DNA of 64,000 bases from an uncultured Treponema sp. (GTDB taxonomy: Bacteria > Spirochaetota > Spirochaetia > Treponematales > Treponemataceae), in the NCBI GenBank assembly GCA_947167345.1, contig CAMVHR010000003.1, forward strand, positions 1 to 64,000, written 5' to 3'. A program made the translations under genes and the position numbers. Shown here one piece after another: positions 44,146 to 53,256 of this stretch. Under the pieces are notes generated by a model. That model was not told where the DNA came from. It ran no database searches and saw only the letters and a program-made list of their open reading frames with translations. Numbering within the stretch: the stretch's first letter is position 1; every line of letters begins with the position of its first letter.

Positions 44146-44955
44146 TTAATGTCCACTTTTATTATCGCAATCTTTTGCTTCCTGCCAAAAGCGTTCCATG
44201 TCTTTCAGATGTTCCTGACTCATGGGCACAGAGTGTTCTCTCATAGCCTTTTCAACATAAGTAAAACGCTTGTAAAACTTACTGTTTGCACGAGAAAGGG
44301 CACTTGAAGGATCTATACCGTAAAACCTGCTTAAATTGACAACAGACAAAAGCAAATCACCGATTTCTTCTTCAAGATGAACAGAATCACCGGAAACAGC
44401 AGCTTCATCCACTTCTTCAAGTTCCTCAACAACCTTCTTGCGGACATCAGCAACATTAGTCCAGTCAAAATGCTGTTTTGCAGCTTTTTTAAGATATTTA
44501 TATGCTTTTAGCAAAGGAGGAAATCCATCCGGTACAGTATCAAGGACAGAATCTTTTTTTCTGCCTTCAGTCTCATTTTTTATGGAATCCCAAAGTCCGG
44601 CCTTAAATTCTTTGCCTGCAAACACATGAGGATGCCGACGGATAAGCTTGTCCGTTACATCATTCAATGAATCCGCAATAGAAAAATCACCGTTCTGCTC
44701 ATACATGTAAGCAGTAAGAAGAGTATTAAAAAGCATGTCGCCAAGTTCTTCCCGCGCATTGGAAGCATCACTTCTGCTGATTGCGTCAACAACCTCAAAC
44801 AGCTCCTCAATAAGGCATGGACGCATAGACAGGGGCGTCTGAACTTTGTCCCAAGGACATCCGTCAGGAGAACGAAGCATCTTTATAAGGCTAAGCAAAC
44901 GGTTGCACGCACCAGAAAAATCATCAGCCCGGTCTTTTACCTGCTCCAGCATCAT
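44146..44955 (-). CDS. mazG: MazG-type nucleoside triphosphate pyrophosphohydrolase
   Basis: 269 aa from ATG at 44955, which overlaps the pth stop as ATGA. Two MazG repeats: RSPDGCPWDKVQTPLSMRPC with LIEELFEVVDAI and EELGDMLFNTLL (first), and VVEELEEVDEAA with EEIGDLLLSVVNLSRF (second), carrying the E-x-x-E ... E-x-x-D metal ligands. It hydrolyses aberrant or excess NTPs to NMP plus PPi. Confidence 0.92.
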   Translation of the reverse strand: MMLEQVKDRADDFSGACNRLLSLIKMLRSPDGCPWDKVQTPLSMRPCLIEELFEVVDAISRSDASNAREELGDMLFNTLLTAYMYEQNGDFSIADSLNDVTDKLIRRHPHVFAGKEFKAGLWDSIKNETEGRKKDSVLDTVPDGFPPLLKAYKYLKKAAKQHFDWTNVADVRKKVVEELEEVDEAAVSGDSVHLEEEIGDLLLSVVNLSRFYGIDPSSALSRANSKFYKRFTYVEKAMREHSVPMSQEHLKDMERFWQEAKDCDNKSGH

Positions 44956-45614
44956 TTTGTTTCCGCAAGGAGCTTTTTCTTGCCCCATTCCGATACAAGT
45001 CTCTGAGGATCAGAAGATGTCAAAAGCTTTGCAAACAAACCGGCAGTCTGCGGAAAAACTTGAGACAGAATAATGTTTTCATCTGCCGTAAAATTCCCCA
45101 ACACATAATCAGCGACACCACCATTAGCAGGCTTTCCGACACCAAACCGCAGCCGCCAGAAATCAGCAGTACCAAGAACAGCTTTTGCAGAACGCAAACC
45201 ATTGTGACCGCCTAACCCACCTGACCACTTTAAACTGACAGTACCGACAGGCAATTCAATTTCATCATGAACAATAAGAATATCTGATGGAGGAATCTTA
45301 AAAAAATGAGACGCTTCACCAATCGCGTCACCACTAAGGTTCATGTAAGTCAAAGGCTTTAAAAAATATAGTTTCTTAGGACACTCAGCAGGAACAGGTA
45401 AAGAACCATCCGAACGAGTTTTTAGCAAACCAGAATCGCACAACCAAGAAACATAAACATCATAGTCTACAGAAAAAAAATCAGACTTATATTTATTTGA
45501 CCAAGAAATCTTTGAACTTACAGGTAGGCTTTCTTCAAAAAGCCATGCAGCATTATGACGAGTATGAGCATACTCATGCCCGTAATTTCCCAAAAAAGCA
45601 ACAAGCTGTATCAT
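44952..45614 (-). CDS. pth: Peptidyl-tRNA hydrolase
   Basis: 220 aa, LVAFLGNYGHEYAHTRHNAAW (Asn and catalytic His), PLTYMNLSGDAIGEA, and ILIVHDEIELPVGTVSLK with GGLGGHNGLRS, all standard Pth elements, although the opening GNYGHEY replaces the usual GNPGxxY. It releases peptides from stalled peptidyl-tRNA. The gene begins inside the end of the upstream gene and is coupled to mazG. Confidence 0.92.
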   Translation of the reverse strand: MIQLVAFLGNYGHEYAHTRHNAAWLFEESLPVSSKISWSNKYKSDFFSVDYDVYVSWLCDSGLLKTRSDGSLPVPAECPKKLYFLKPLTYMNLSGDAIGEASHFFKIPPSDILIVHDEIELPVGTVSLKWSGGLGGHNGLRSAKAVLGTADFWRLRFGVGKPANGGVADYVLGNFTADENIILSQVFPQTAGLFAKLLTSSDPQRLVSEWGKKKLLAETK

Positions 45615-47290
45615 CCTTCAAGAATCTCCACATCTTTAATTATTTCGCGCATATATTTGAGTCCCTGAATTCTTTCCAGAATTATATCCCTAAAATCAAC
45701 GCCATCCTGCGACAGGCGGCTTAGATTTAAAAGACAGCAGTACTTACCTGTTCTTTTATCTGTAAGGCAGCCTTCAAGAATATTTATCAACTGTGTGCAC
45801 ACAGCAGAAAATCTTCCCTGCATGTCCACAATATCCTGCTGGACACCATCCATAATCCCATTAATACGTTTGATGGAATTCGGAGTTTTTGTCGCAAGGC
45901 TTTGAAAAACCCTAAATTCTTCGTAATAATCACCATCATCTCCGAACATCCTCAAAATGCCGTTCATTTCTTCATGAATTTTTATGAAGGAATCTATAGC
46001 TTCGTTAAATTCATGAAGATTTTCTTTTGAGGCAAACTCACCCTTTATCGAAACGGTCTGAAAAGTCTTGTTGTATGATGAAAAATATTTATTCATAAAG
46101 AAATACAAGAGTCCAAGCGTCATTTCATACGAAAAAGAGAAACCTTCACCAATTTCTTCCCATGGGCGAGACGGGAAGACAGGAAAATCAATTAAATCAA
46201 AATAATCATGAAGCTTTACCTTAATCTGCTCCCTGCAAAAGTCCTTTGTCCATGCAGAAAAACGGTCTTCAAAAACAGACACCCATTTTTTATAAAACGG
46301 CTCAAACCATCTTACAGAAAAGTTATGCTCAGGAATGCTGTAAAAAGCCTTGTTCTTTATTACACGGGCAATATCTTCAAGAGGAAGGCTTTTCGCAAAG
46401 CTTTCAATAGCAGACAGACTTGCAACAGCCTCATTACTGAAAGCATTCATGTCAATGTCATGACGGCTTGCCAGCAGGCAAAAAAAATCAATGATGCGGT
46501 TATCCAAAGGCACAATGTTATACATTATCTGAAGAAGATTATCCAGATCAGTACGAAGAAAAGCAAACAGACATTCGTTATATCCGTTTTCTTCATTAGT
46601 AAACATTGTCAGGATGCGGTCTATTGAAACATTTGAAAGCTGATGCATCCATTCAAGCATCTGAACAACCTCATCCATACTGTGCTTTTCATCAGGAGAC
46701 ATTGATGACAGATTCTTTTTAAGAACGTCTTTCAGCTTTATTTTTTCTGAATCAGGAATAGGTTTTGTCAAAGGAAATTTATAGGGATCAGTTTCATTAT
46801 ATGTCTTTTTTTCAAGATCAGTAAGAGCCTGATGCCCCATAAGGAAAAAATAATCCCCGGCTTCTTCAGAATAATTATTCATGTAAGGAGCAAAAAATTT
46901 TACGGCACTGTTAAGCTGCCTTAGCTTTTCATAAAAAAGATTACCAGCAACCTTACGCTCATATATTATAAGCCCTGGAAACTGAATATGAATTTTTCGC
47001 GCATAGCCTGCAAGCAAATGCTTGTTCAAAACCTCTTTTACAGAAGAATTAGTCAGACAGGACCATATAAACATTACAATCCGCTGAAACAAGGACTGCT
47101 GCTTTAAAGCTTCCTGAAATTCGTATTCATATTCCTCTTCATCATAGCGGGCAACTTTTTCTGCCAGCAAATCATCATTTTCAGGAGTCTTGGTTTTTAC
47201 TTTTTGCAAAAGAGTATGTCTCTCATCATCACTTATACTTTTTGAAAGACCTTCAAAAACATCATTATTGTCATGGGCGGCCGCAGACAT
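45611..47290 (-). CDS. Conserved Treponema-type hypothetical protein (559 aa)
   Basis: 559 aa, preceded by AAGGAG. Mostly helical, cytoplasmic-looking, acidic at the N-terminus (RYDEEEYEYEFQEALKQQ), with one moderately hydrophobic segment (LFQRIVMFIWSCL, about 68-80). It resembles a spirochaete-restricted protein family that I recall as DUF5312, but this is not verified. It lies at the head of the pth-mazG cluster and overlaps pth by 4 nt. Confidence 0.65.
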   Translation of the reverse strand: MSAAAHDNNDVFEGLSKSISDDERHTLLQKVKTKTPENDDLLAEKVARYDEEEYEYEFQEALKQQSLFQRIVMFIWSCLTNSSVKEVLNKHLLAGYARKIHIQFPGLIIYERKVAGNLFYEKLRQLNSAVKFFAPYMNNYSEEAGDYFFLMGHQALTDLEKKTYNETDPYKFPLTKPIPDSEKIKLKDVLKKNLSSMSPDEKHSMDEVVQMLEWMHQLSNVSIDRILTMFTNEENGYNECLFAFLRTDLDNLLQIMYNIVPLDNRIIDFFCLLASRHDIDMNAFSNEAVASLSAIESFAKSLPLEDIARVIKNKAFYSIPEHNFSVRWFEPFYKKWVSVFEDRFSAWTKDFCREQIKVKLHDYFDLIDFPVFPSRPWEEIGEGFSFSYEMTLGLLYFFMNKYFSSYNKTFQTVSIKGEFASKENLHEFNEAIDSFIKIHEEMNGILRMFGDDGDYYEEFRVFQSLATKTPNSIKRINGIMDGVQQDIVDMQGRFSAVCTQLINILEGCLTDKRTGKYCCLLNLSRLSQDGVDFRDIILERIQGLKYMREIIKDVEILEG

Positions 47291-47387
47291 GAATAACTCC
47301 TTGATATAAACTTTTAGAACATATATTTCAATATTAGCAAATACTCTCCATAATGTAAATGAAGATATGGAAAAAATGCAAAAACCG

Positions 47388-47404
47388 TGCTATATTCTTT
47401 GCAA
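47388..47404 (+). promoter_or_regulatory. Extended -10 promoter of the phosphatase gene, leaderless type
   Basis: TGC followed by TATATT (47391-47396); the ATG at 47405 is 8 nt downstream. No Shine-Dalgarno and a poor -35. Confidence 0.5.
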
Positions 47405-48097
47405 ATGAAAAACATCATAAAAGCCGCTGTTTTTGATTTGGACGGCACTTTGCTGAATACACTTGAAGACCTTGCAGACAGTTGCAACTTAATGCTGCAA
47501 AATTTTGATTTTCCACAAAGAACAATCGATGAAGTACGGCAGTTTGTAGGGAACGGTCTTGCAGTACTTGCAGAAAAAGCCATTCCCGATGGAAAGAAAA
47601 ACCCTCAATATCCACAGGCATTAGACTTTCTTAGAAAAACATACGCCTGCCACTCGCAGATAAAGACAAAGCCCTACGATGGCATCATAGAACTCATCCG
47701 ACAGCTGAACGAAAACGGCATCAAAACAGGAATTGTTTCAAACAAGCCAGACGCACAGGTTAAAGAACTTGCGGCTCGTTATTTCGTCCCCTTCATTTCA
47801 AGCCAGACAGCTATCGGAGAACAAGAAAGTAAAGGCATAAGAAAAAAGCCTTTTCCAGATTCCACCATCAAAGTCCTGGACATAATGGAAACACAGCCAG
47901 CTCAGGCTGTCTACATAGGAGATTCCGATGTAGACATTGCAACTGCAAAAAATGCAGGACTTCCATGCATAAGCGTTACATGGGGCTTCCGCTCAAAGGA
48001 ATTTCTTTTGGAAAGTGGTGCTCAAATTCTTGCGGAAACCCCACAGGACATACTAAGCATCATAAAAGACGGTTGCCAAAGAAATATTCACCTTTAG
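47405..48097 (+). CDS. gph: HAD-family phosphoglycolate phosphatase-like protein
   Basis: 230 aa from ATG at 47405 (MKNIIKAAVFDLDGTLLNT); a TTG at 47387 overlaps the promoter. Motif I FDLDGTLLNT, motif II GIVSNKPDAQ, motif III Lys in IRKKPFPDS, motif IV YIGDSDVDIATAKNAG. The subfamily IA cap (residues 15-90) fits Gph, which removes 2-phosphoglycolate, though related sugar-phosphate phosphatases look alike. Its 3' end overlaps the convergent GH43 gene by 38 bp. Confidence 0.85.
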   Translation: MKNIIKAAVFDLDGTLLNTLEDLADSCNLMLQNFDFPQRTIDEVRQFVGNGLAVLAEKAIPDGKKNPQYPQALDFLRKTYACHSQIKTKPYDGIIELIRQLNENGIKTGIVSNKPDAQVKELAARYFVPFISSQTAIGEQESKGIRKKPFPDSTIKVLDIMETQPAQAVYIGDSDVDIATAKNAGLPCISVTWGFRSKEFLLESGAQILAETPQDILSIIKDGCQRNIHL

Positions 48098-49907
48098 TAC
48101 TGTTCAGCGTTGAAAATGAAATCGTAGACCTCTGTTCATCAGGTACATTTTTTAATGTCCAGTCGGTACTTTTCAGCACAACTCCTTCAAAAACACCTTC
48201 TTCTGGGAATGTAAAAGTTACGGAACGCCCGTCTTCCGCAATTGAAGCTGAACCAGAATAGGCTCCGCTTACAAAACCGTTTTCTGTAATGTGCATACGC
48301 TTTGACACAGTTGCCGTGCCGTCAATGCGGGGAACACGGCTACGCCTTGTAACGATTACTTCATAATCCCCGGCAATGTCTGACAGTGAAAATTTTGGGC
48401 ATTCCTGTTCGCCGTAATATTCATTCATATCAAGCACAGGCCAGCCATCCTTGTTAAAAAACATCTGTCTGACCTGAAGCGTAAAATCTGACACCGGCAA
48501 AAAAGTCGTACGGGAATGACATGCAAAAAGAATGCGTCCGGCATTGTCTCGCAAAATAGACTGACCACCAGGAGACGAAAAACCGTATCCATCACCAAAC
48601 TGAAAAGCTCCAATAATCTTTCCGCCTACGGCATGGTAGCCACTTGCAGAAGCCGTTGTATCAAAAGTCATTCTCTGTCCGCTTGTATCAAGATAAGGTC
48701 CTTCAATTTCTTTACTGCGGCCAACACCTACTCTATACTGGATATTTAAATCGCCCATCGATACAAAAAGATAATAATAGCCTGTTTCGCTGTTAAAAAT
48801 AAGCTGAGAACCTTCATACGCAGCCCCCATACCGCCTGCAATGCAGATGCCAGAATTGTCATCCATGCTGTCAAGAGGAGCGTCCATAACCTTGCCAGTC
48901 CTCTGATTTACAGGTTTAAAGGTTCTGGAATCAACATAAACAAGAGCAATTCCACCTTTCCAAGAGCCGTAAGTAAGAGCATAGCACGTATTCTTTCCTA
49001 TTTTAAATTCTTTTAAAGAGCCAGTAGCAATATCAAGTACAAATTCAGGATCTATTGCTCCAAAACCATGCTCCCAGTCTCCCCCAGCAGAATTTCTGCA
49101 CCCCTCATAGCCAATTTGAGAATTCTGAGTCTGTTCCGTTGTCCATACATATCGTACAAGAGATGAATTCTTATAAATTGAAGAATCATAACGGGAGGCA
49201 GGAACAAAAGGACCTTCCGGATTGTCTGCAATGGCAAGTGTTATGCAGGCGGCAGGGTGAACTGTTCCATTGGAAAGGGAAAGGCAGTCTGTAATAATGC
49301 CGTGAAACATGTAATATTTTCCGTTCTGATAGACAACAGTTGGTGCCCAGCTGTTGGGATGTTTATTTGCAGAATACCATTTTGTGCTGTATGCAGTGCC
49401 GTCATTTGTACTGTAGCCCACCCATTTTAAAAAATCATCATCCCATTCAACATGACGATATTTCAAAGAAACATCTTTCGGGTTCCAAAGTGCACTCTGC
49501 CGATGCTTCGCCCAATGAATGCAGTCAGTGGAAGAACGAACTTGAACTCCGTCCGTCCATCCAGTAGAATACACATAATATTTACCAGAGACAGGATCCT
49601 GAAACAGTTTTGGGTCATGGCATTTCCACGTAGAATGAGATGTCCGTGAATATTTCTGGCTAATAAAGTCAGAAGATGCAGGATCTTGCCTTACAGGAGT
49701 ATACTCAGAAACTTCATCTGACAGTTCGCTTCTTTTTAATGTGTTTTCAAAAATATCTGTTTCAAGAGGCTCCCTAAGATGCAGCGTTTGCTTTTTAGAA
49801 CATGAGGTTATAGCAAATAAAAAAGCCGCCATTAAAAACAGTATAAAGGCAACTCGCAAAAAGCATACATGTACATAACCGCCAGTCGGAAGTCCCCTTT
49901 CATTCAT
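48060..49907 (-). CDS. GH43-family arabinanase-like lipoprotein
   Basis: 615 aa from ATG at 49907 (MNERGLPTGG), with AAGGAG upstream; an ATG at 49946 lies above the predicted transcription start. A lipoprotein signal ends at FAITSC. The five-bladed beta-propeller shows the GH43 catalytic base Asp in WKCHDPKLFQDP, the pKa Asp in GAIDPEFVLDIA, and the acid Glu in AAYEGSQLIFNSETGYYYLF. SWAPTVVYQNGKYYMFHG is typical of endo-1,5-alpha-L-arabinanases, and the C-terminal beta domain fits the long AbnB-like form. It would degrade arabinan at the cell surface or in the periplasm. Confidence 0.88.
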   Translation of the reverse strand: MNERGLPTGGYVHVCFLRVAFILFLMAAFLFAITSCSKKQTLHLREPLETDIFENTLKRSELSDEVSEYTPVRQDPASSDFISQKYSRTSHSTWKCHDPKLFQDPVSGKYYVYSTGWTDGVQVRSSTDCIHWAKHRQSALWNPKDVSLKYRHVEWDDDFLKWVGYSTNDGTAYSTKWYSANKHPNSWAPTVVYQNGKYYMFHGIITDCLSLSNGTVHPAACITLAIADNPEGPFVPASRYDSSIYKNSSLVRYVWTTEQTQNSQIGYEGCRNSAGGDWEHGFGAIDPEFVLDIATGSLKEFKIGKNTCYALTYGSWKGGIALVYVDSRTFKPVNQRTGKVMDAPLDSMDDNSGICIAGGMGAAYEGSQLIFNSETGYYYLFVSMGDLNIQYRVGVGRSKEIEGPYLDTSGQRMTFDTTASASGYHAVGGKIIGAFQFGDGYGFSSPGGQSILRDNAGRILFACHSRTTFLPVSDFTLQVRQMFFNKDGWPVLDMNEYYGEQECPKFSLSDIAGDYEVIVTRRSRVPRIDGTATVSKRMHITENGFVSGAYSGSASIAEDGRSVTFTFPEEGVFEGVVLKSTDWTLKNVPDEQRSTISFSTLNSTKGEYFFGNRLL

Positions 49908-49939
49908 TAGTCCTGTTACTCCTTGAAAATAAAACTTGC

Positions 49940-49966
49940 TACACATTTATTATAGTACAATGTGTA
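49940..49966 (-). promoter_or_regulatory. Promoter and palindromic operator candidate of the arabinanase gene
   Basis: TATAAT on the minus strand (49954-49949) lies between perfect arms TACACATT (49940-49947) and AATGTGTA (49959-49966). A palindrome astride the -10 box is the expected place for a repressor. Confidence 0.5.
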
Positions 49967-49985
49967 ATAAAAATACACAGCATTA

Positions 49986-50201
49986 TTAAGAAAGCATGAC
50001 ACAACTCCCGAACTTCAGCAGTTGATAAAGTGCTGTTCTGTTTTGGAGCATGGAATACTGATTTTTTTCCTTCAATTTTTCAAAATTGTATCTAGGAAAC
50101 TTCCATATATCCTGAATTACCTTTATCTGCTGCAAAATCCTTACAGCAAGAGGAAACTTTCTTACAACTTGTATAGGATTTTTTTTGAATAGAAGGCTTT
50201 G
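49986..50201 (-). other. Open stretch in frame after the 167-aa gene's TGA
   Basis: The minus frame of the upstream gene stays open for 71 codons past its TGA, with protein-like sequence (NPIQVVRKFPLAVRILQQI, then YSMLQNRTALYQLLKFGSC) and a TAA at 49986. A separate 37-codon Cys-containing ORF overlaps the TGA as ATGA. Either may be the remains of a longer protein; neither is convincing alone. Confidence 0.3.
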
Positions 50202-50705
50202 TCATTTGTTCTCTGTTTTATAAAACCGATGATTTTCATCCAGAAAAACAATATAAAATACATCTGTCGAAAGCTCGTATTCTTTGGCTGAGTTTTCAGA
50301 AACAAAAAAGCCGACAAGACGCATTGCGCTTTCCATTCTGAATCTTGACCATCGTACACCAGAAGGCACATGACGAGGATATTCAAAATCTGTATTTCGA
50401 GGAAACTCGCCATAGATTTCCAGAACTTTAAGTCCTCCACCTCCAACTCGCTGGTTAAGCCAATACTGTTTACTTTCTCTGGAATAGTCACGTAGCTTTT
50501 CGAGTAATTCCTGTTTTTGTTTATCGTTCCAGTCTTTAAAATCCTGGCCTGCTTCCTGACTCCCATCAAAGTATTTAAAACTAAAAGACAGTTTTCCCTT
50601 TACATCAGAAATTTCTGAAACAAGATCTTGGGAAGGAAGATTAGAGAGAAAACGTTCTTTCCTTGGATTAGTCTTCTTTGGTGCCAATTTTTGGGAAGCC
50701 CCCAA
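50202..50705 (-). CDS. Hypothetical partner of the AAA ATPase
   Basis: 167 aa, overlapping the ATPase gene by 38 nt in another frame, so the two are translated together. Basic N-terminus, then a mixed fold with FSFKYFDGSQE, VSGVRW-like RHVPSGVRWSRFRM, and a C-terminal FYIVFLDENHRFY. The last motif, with conserved-looking Asp, Glu, His, could be an active site or structural end; I recognise no family. Tight pairing of an ABC-like ATPase with a small unknown protein beside a restriction system is typical of abortive-infection-type defence modules, which is inference. Confidence 0.65.
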   Translation of the reverse strand: MGASQKLAPKKTNPRKERFLSNLPSQDLVSEISDVKGKLSFSFKYFDGSQEAGQDFKDWNDKQKQELLEKLRDYSRESKQYWLNQRVGGGGLKVLEIYGEFPRNTDFEYPRHVPSGVRWSRFRMESAMRLVGFFVSENSAKEYELSTDVFYIVFLDENHRFYKTENK

Positions 50706-51837
50706 TCAAATGTTTTCTGTAAGGAACTGAAAGTGGTCGATCATTACGCAAACTTGGTGACTTAGGCTCGTCAAGACGGTAGCAGAAACTTTCACCATCT
50801 TCTTTTTCAAAAAGACAAGTGCGGTAACGACCAAGAATATCCATGATATCTACGTTGTGAGTTGTAAAAAGAATTTGTGCATGTTTTGGGTTATTTTCTG
50901 CTTTGATAAACCAGTCCAATATGTGAGGAAGAATATCTGGATGAAGGTTGATGTCAAACTCATCAAGAACAAGAACACCTCCAGAATTTAATACTTCAAA
51001 GTAATTATTAAGTTTACAGAATAATGCTTGTGTTCCTCTTGATTCTTCTCCAAATGCCATTGCATGAGTTTTATTATCTGCAAGCGAGTGATAGAAAATT
51101 GGATATGCATTAAGCTGTCCAAGTTCATTTACTCTGGTTTTAATTTCAATATCTTTGATGCCAGTATCAAAATACTTAATTTTTTCTACTGTAAATTTTA
51201 ATTCTTTCGGATGTGTATAATAATAATTTGTAAGTCCCTGAGGATCATTCTCACCTCTGTCACTCATACCATAGTAAGTTACATTAATTGCTGTTTTAAA
51301 AAAGAAATCGTAAATATCCGAAATTTCTGGAAGATTATATTGCTTTAATGTTCCTATAAATGAAGCATTGTCTCTAAAAAGAATATCTTTGTGACCTTTG
51401 TATAAAGTATTCTTTGTTATCTCGTTTCCTTCGCGAACAAAGATTTCTGTTTCTCGAGAACCTACTTCATTTTTCTTTCTAAAGAGTCGTTCGTTAATAA
51501 CTGCTTTTTTTGATGCAGTTAATTCGTAGCGGTAATAAATCTCGTTTGCAAGGAATTCGACATAAAACTCAGCCGGATCATCATTGTGGAAAAATGAATC
51601 AAACATGATTGGCTTGTCTGGGGTGTTGGAAAAACTATATCTTACAAAATCATAAATAAAGGAATAAACCTTAAGTGCATTTGTTTTTCCAGAAGCGTTT
51701 GCCCCCTTAAAACACATTGCAGTACAGGCAGGAAGCCCCATTGAAACATCAGCGGGAACTCCTTCCCCAAGAGACAAGTCAATTTGCATCCAATCCTTAA
51801 AACACCAGCAGTTTTTACCGCCAAAACCTAAAAGCAT
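50668..51837 (-). CDS. AAA/ABC-like ATPase of the RloA/AbiL-related type
   Basis: 389 aa. The N-terminus MLLGFGGKNCWCFKDWMQID is the strand opening of AAA_15/AAA_21 ATPases; Walker A is FKGANASGKTNALK (about residue 45), the signature-like region precedes LFCKLNNYFEV, and Walker B is GGVLVLDEFDINLHPDI. ILFTTHNVDIMDIL holds the switch His. Such SMC/OLD-like ATPases drive many phage-defence modules by controlling a partner effector. It belongs to the accessory-gene string downstream of hsdS, with its own short leader after an hsdS tail relic. Confidence 0.8.
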   Translation of the reverse strand: MLLGFGGKNCWCFKDWMQIDLSLGEGVPADVSMGLPACTAMCFKGANASGKTNALKVYSFIYDFVRYSFSNTPDKPIMFDSFFHNDDPAEFYVEFLANEIYYRYELTASKKAVINERLFRKKNEVGSRETEIFVREGNEITKNTLYKGHKDILFRDNASFIGTLKQYNLPEISDIYDFFFKTAINVTYYGMSDRGENDPQGLTNYYYTHPKELKFTVEKIKYFDTGIKDIEIKTRVNELGQLNAYPIFYHSLADNKTHAMAFGEESRGTQALFCKLNNYFEVLNSGGVLVLDEFDINLHPDILPHILDWFIKAENNPKHAQILFTTHNVDIMDILGRYRTCLFEKEDGESFCYRLDEPKSPSLRNDRPLSVPYRKHLIGGFPKIGTKED

Positions 51838-51931
51838 AATTACCTCTGTTATAAGAGTAACTTAACTCAGCATATTTGTCAAGTTTTGACAAATAATCGA
51901 TTTTAAATACTCATTTATAAAGAATAAGCTC

Positions 51932-52057
51932 TTACCTCACCTCAACCTGTCCATAAATTAGCAATGGTAAAAGAATATCCTTTTGATTATTGTACTGATT
52001 TGCGATTATTGATTTGAGAAAATCTATATATAGCTGGCAGGAAAGGAAGTCTCTCAT
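51932..52057 (-). pseudogene. HsdS 3'-tail relic d (41 codons)
   Basis: An ORF starting at ATGA overlapping the stop of the 223-aa gene ends DILLPLLIYGQVEVR and TAA. The last 15 residues match the end of the intact HsdS (RLLPLLMNGQVEVK). It is the fourth occurrence of this tail in 2 kb and the one next to the ATPase module. Confidence 0.7.
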
Positions 52058-52725
52058 TCAATTCCAAATAATTTATATAATTTCTTAGTATGCAGTTCCG
52101 CTTCTTTCTTCATTTTATTAATAATTCTTTTTTCTTTTTTTGAAAGTAACGGCTGTGGTTCAAGGAAACAGGATATATCGGAATTTTTAGAAATATCGAA
52201 ATTAAAATATTGTCTATATACCTTGTCATTTATTTGCAACTTCAATTCATATCCTTTTGAAGGTATATCATCAAATCCATCCATAGCTCTATTAGACAGG
52301 AAACCTACTACAATGGAGAGCCTTTTATATTCACCTTTGCTAATTTTATATGAATTCAGCAAAGTATTTTTTCTTTTTGATAACAAATCTTCTATTTCAG
52401 AATAAGATTTATTGAATAATTTTTTGTCATCAAAATAGTCATATATTTTATCTATTGATAATTCATAAGAATTAGATGTAAACGGACTAAAATGATTTTT
52501 TAGTTTAATCTCTTGAATATATAAATCCTTATTTGAAGCTGAAATTTGAAAATCTATTTTTATAATATATTTTCCTTCATTTTCTGATTTAATTTCATGT
52601 GAAATTATATTTACTTTACATCCGACTTTGAACTCTTTAATAAGACTCCAAACCAAATTTACAAGACCAATTCCAGCTCCTGAAAATGCTGCTATTGTCT
52701 TTGCAATTTCAAAACCATTACCCAT
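52054..52725 (-). CDS. Hypothetical protein with N-terminal hydrophobic helix
   Basis: 223 aa, preceded by AAGAGGTG. One hydrophobic helix near residues 8-28 (IAAFSGAGIGLVNLVWSLI), then a beta-rich middle (KYIIKIDFQISASNKDLYI, YELKLQINDKVYRQYFNF) and a Lys-rich helical end. It is much richer in A+T than hsd genes, suggesting separate origin. No family recognised. Encoded between hsdS tail relics c and d. Confidence 0.6.
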   Translation of the reverse strand: MGNGFEIAKTIAAFSGAGIGLVNLVWSLIKEFKVGCKVNIISHEIKSENEGKYIIKIDFQISASNKDLYIQEIKLKNHFSPFTSNSYELSIDKIYDYFDDKKLFNKSYSEIEDLLSKRKNTLLNSYKISKGEYKRLSIVVGFLSNRAMDGFDDIPSKGYELKLQINDKVYRQYFNFDISKNSDISCFLEPQPLLSKKEKRIINKMKKEAELHTKKLYKLFGIE

Positions 52726-52789
52726 TTTTTTACACCTCTTAAAAATAAATTTTCAAGCTTCGTCTCTAATTTCATTAAACTGATTATTA

Positions 52790-53254
52790 CTACTTCACCT
52801 CCACCTGCCCATTTTTTAAACAAATATTCATAGCATATTCTGTCATCTCTCCCAAAAACTTATTATTCGGCTGGAAATATCCTTTTTTATATCCTTGTTT
52901 TATTGCCCAAATCGTATATGATTTTCCGAGATATTTGTATAAATCTTTATTTTGGGCCATTTCCCGTTCTCTGGCTTGAAGCCATCCTGCATACAAATGA
53001 TAAAACAAATCTGCATCCAATTTCTTTTTGTAAAGCATAAAGCATGCGGTTTCAAGTTCCCCATCAACTTTAAGTTGAAGTTTCTGTGCATGTTCTGTTT
53101 CTATTGAAAGTTGCAGTTCGGCATTTGCAGATTGAAGCCTGTCATAAAAAGACATGAGCAAGTCAAACATGGATTGCTTTTTGTCCCTAAAAAGCACATA
53201 CACAGAGATTATTAAAGAAAGAGCCGCAATAGAAATACTTATAATTTCTGTCAT
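52790..53254 (-). CDS. Hypothetical membrane-anchored protein ending in an HsdS-derived tail
   Basis: 154 aa. N-terminal membrane helix (ISISIAALSLIISVYVLF, residues 4-22), then a helical cytoplasmic domain (MSFYDRLQSANAELQLSIE, LDADLFYHLYAGWLQARERE). The last seven residues NGQVEVK equal the end of HsdS, so the original C-terminus has been replaced in frame by hsdS sequence (tail relic c). The ATG is 2 nt after relic b. Function unknown; the fold recalls small phage-defence membrane proteins but this is a guess. Confidence 0.65.
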   Translation of the reverse strand: MTEIISISIAALSLIISVYVLFRDKKQSMFDLLMSFYDRLQSANAELQLSIETEHAQKLQLKVDGELETACFMLYKKKLDADLFYHLYAGWLQAREREMAQNKDLYKYLGKSYTIWAIKQGYKKGYFQPNNKFLGEMTEYAMNICLKNGQVEVK

Positions 53255-53256
53255 TT

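Noticed and set aside
50162..50569. 135-codon minus ORF overlapping the 167-aa gene
   Set aside because: Different frame with poor protein character; the 167-aa frame is coupled to the ATPase and has regular composition.
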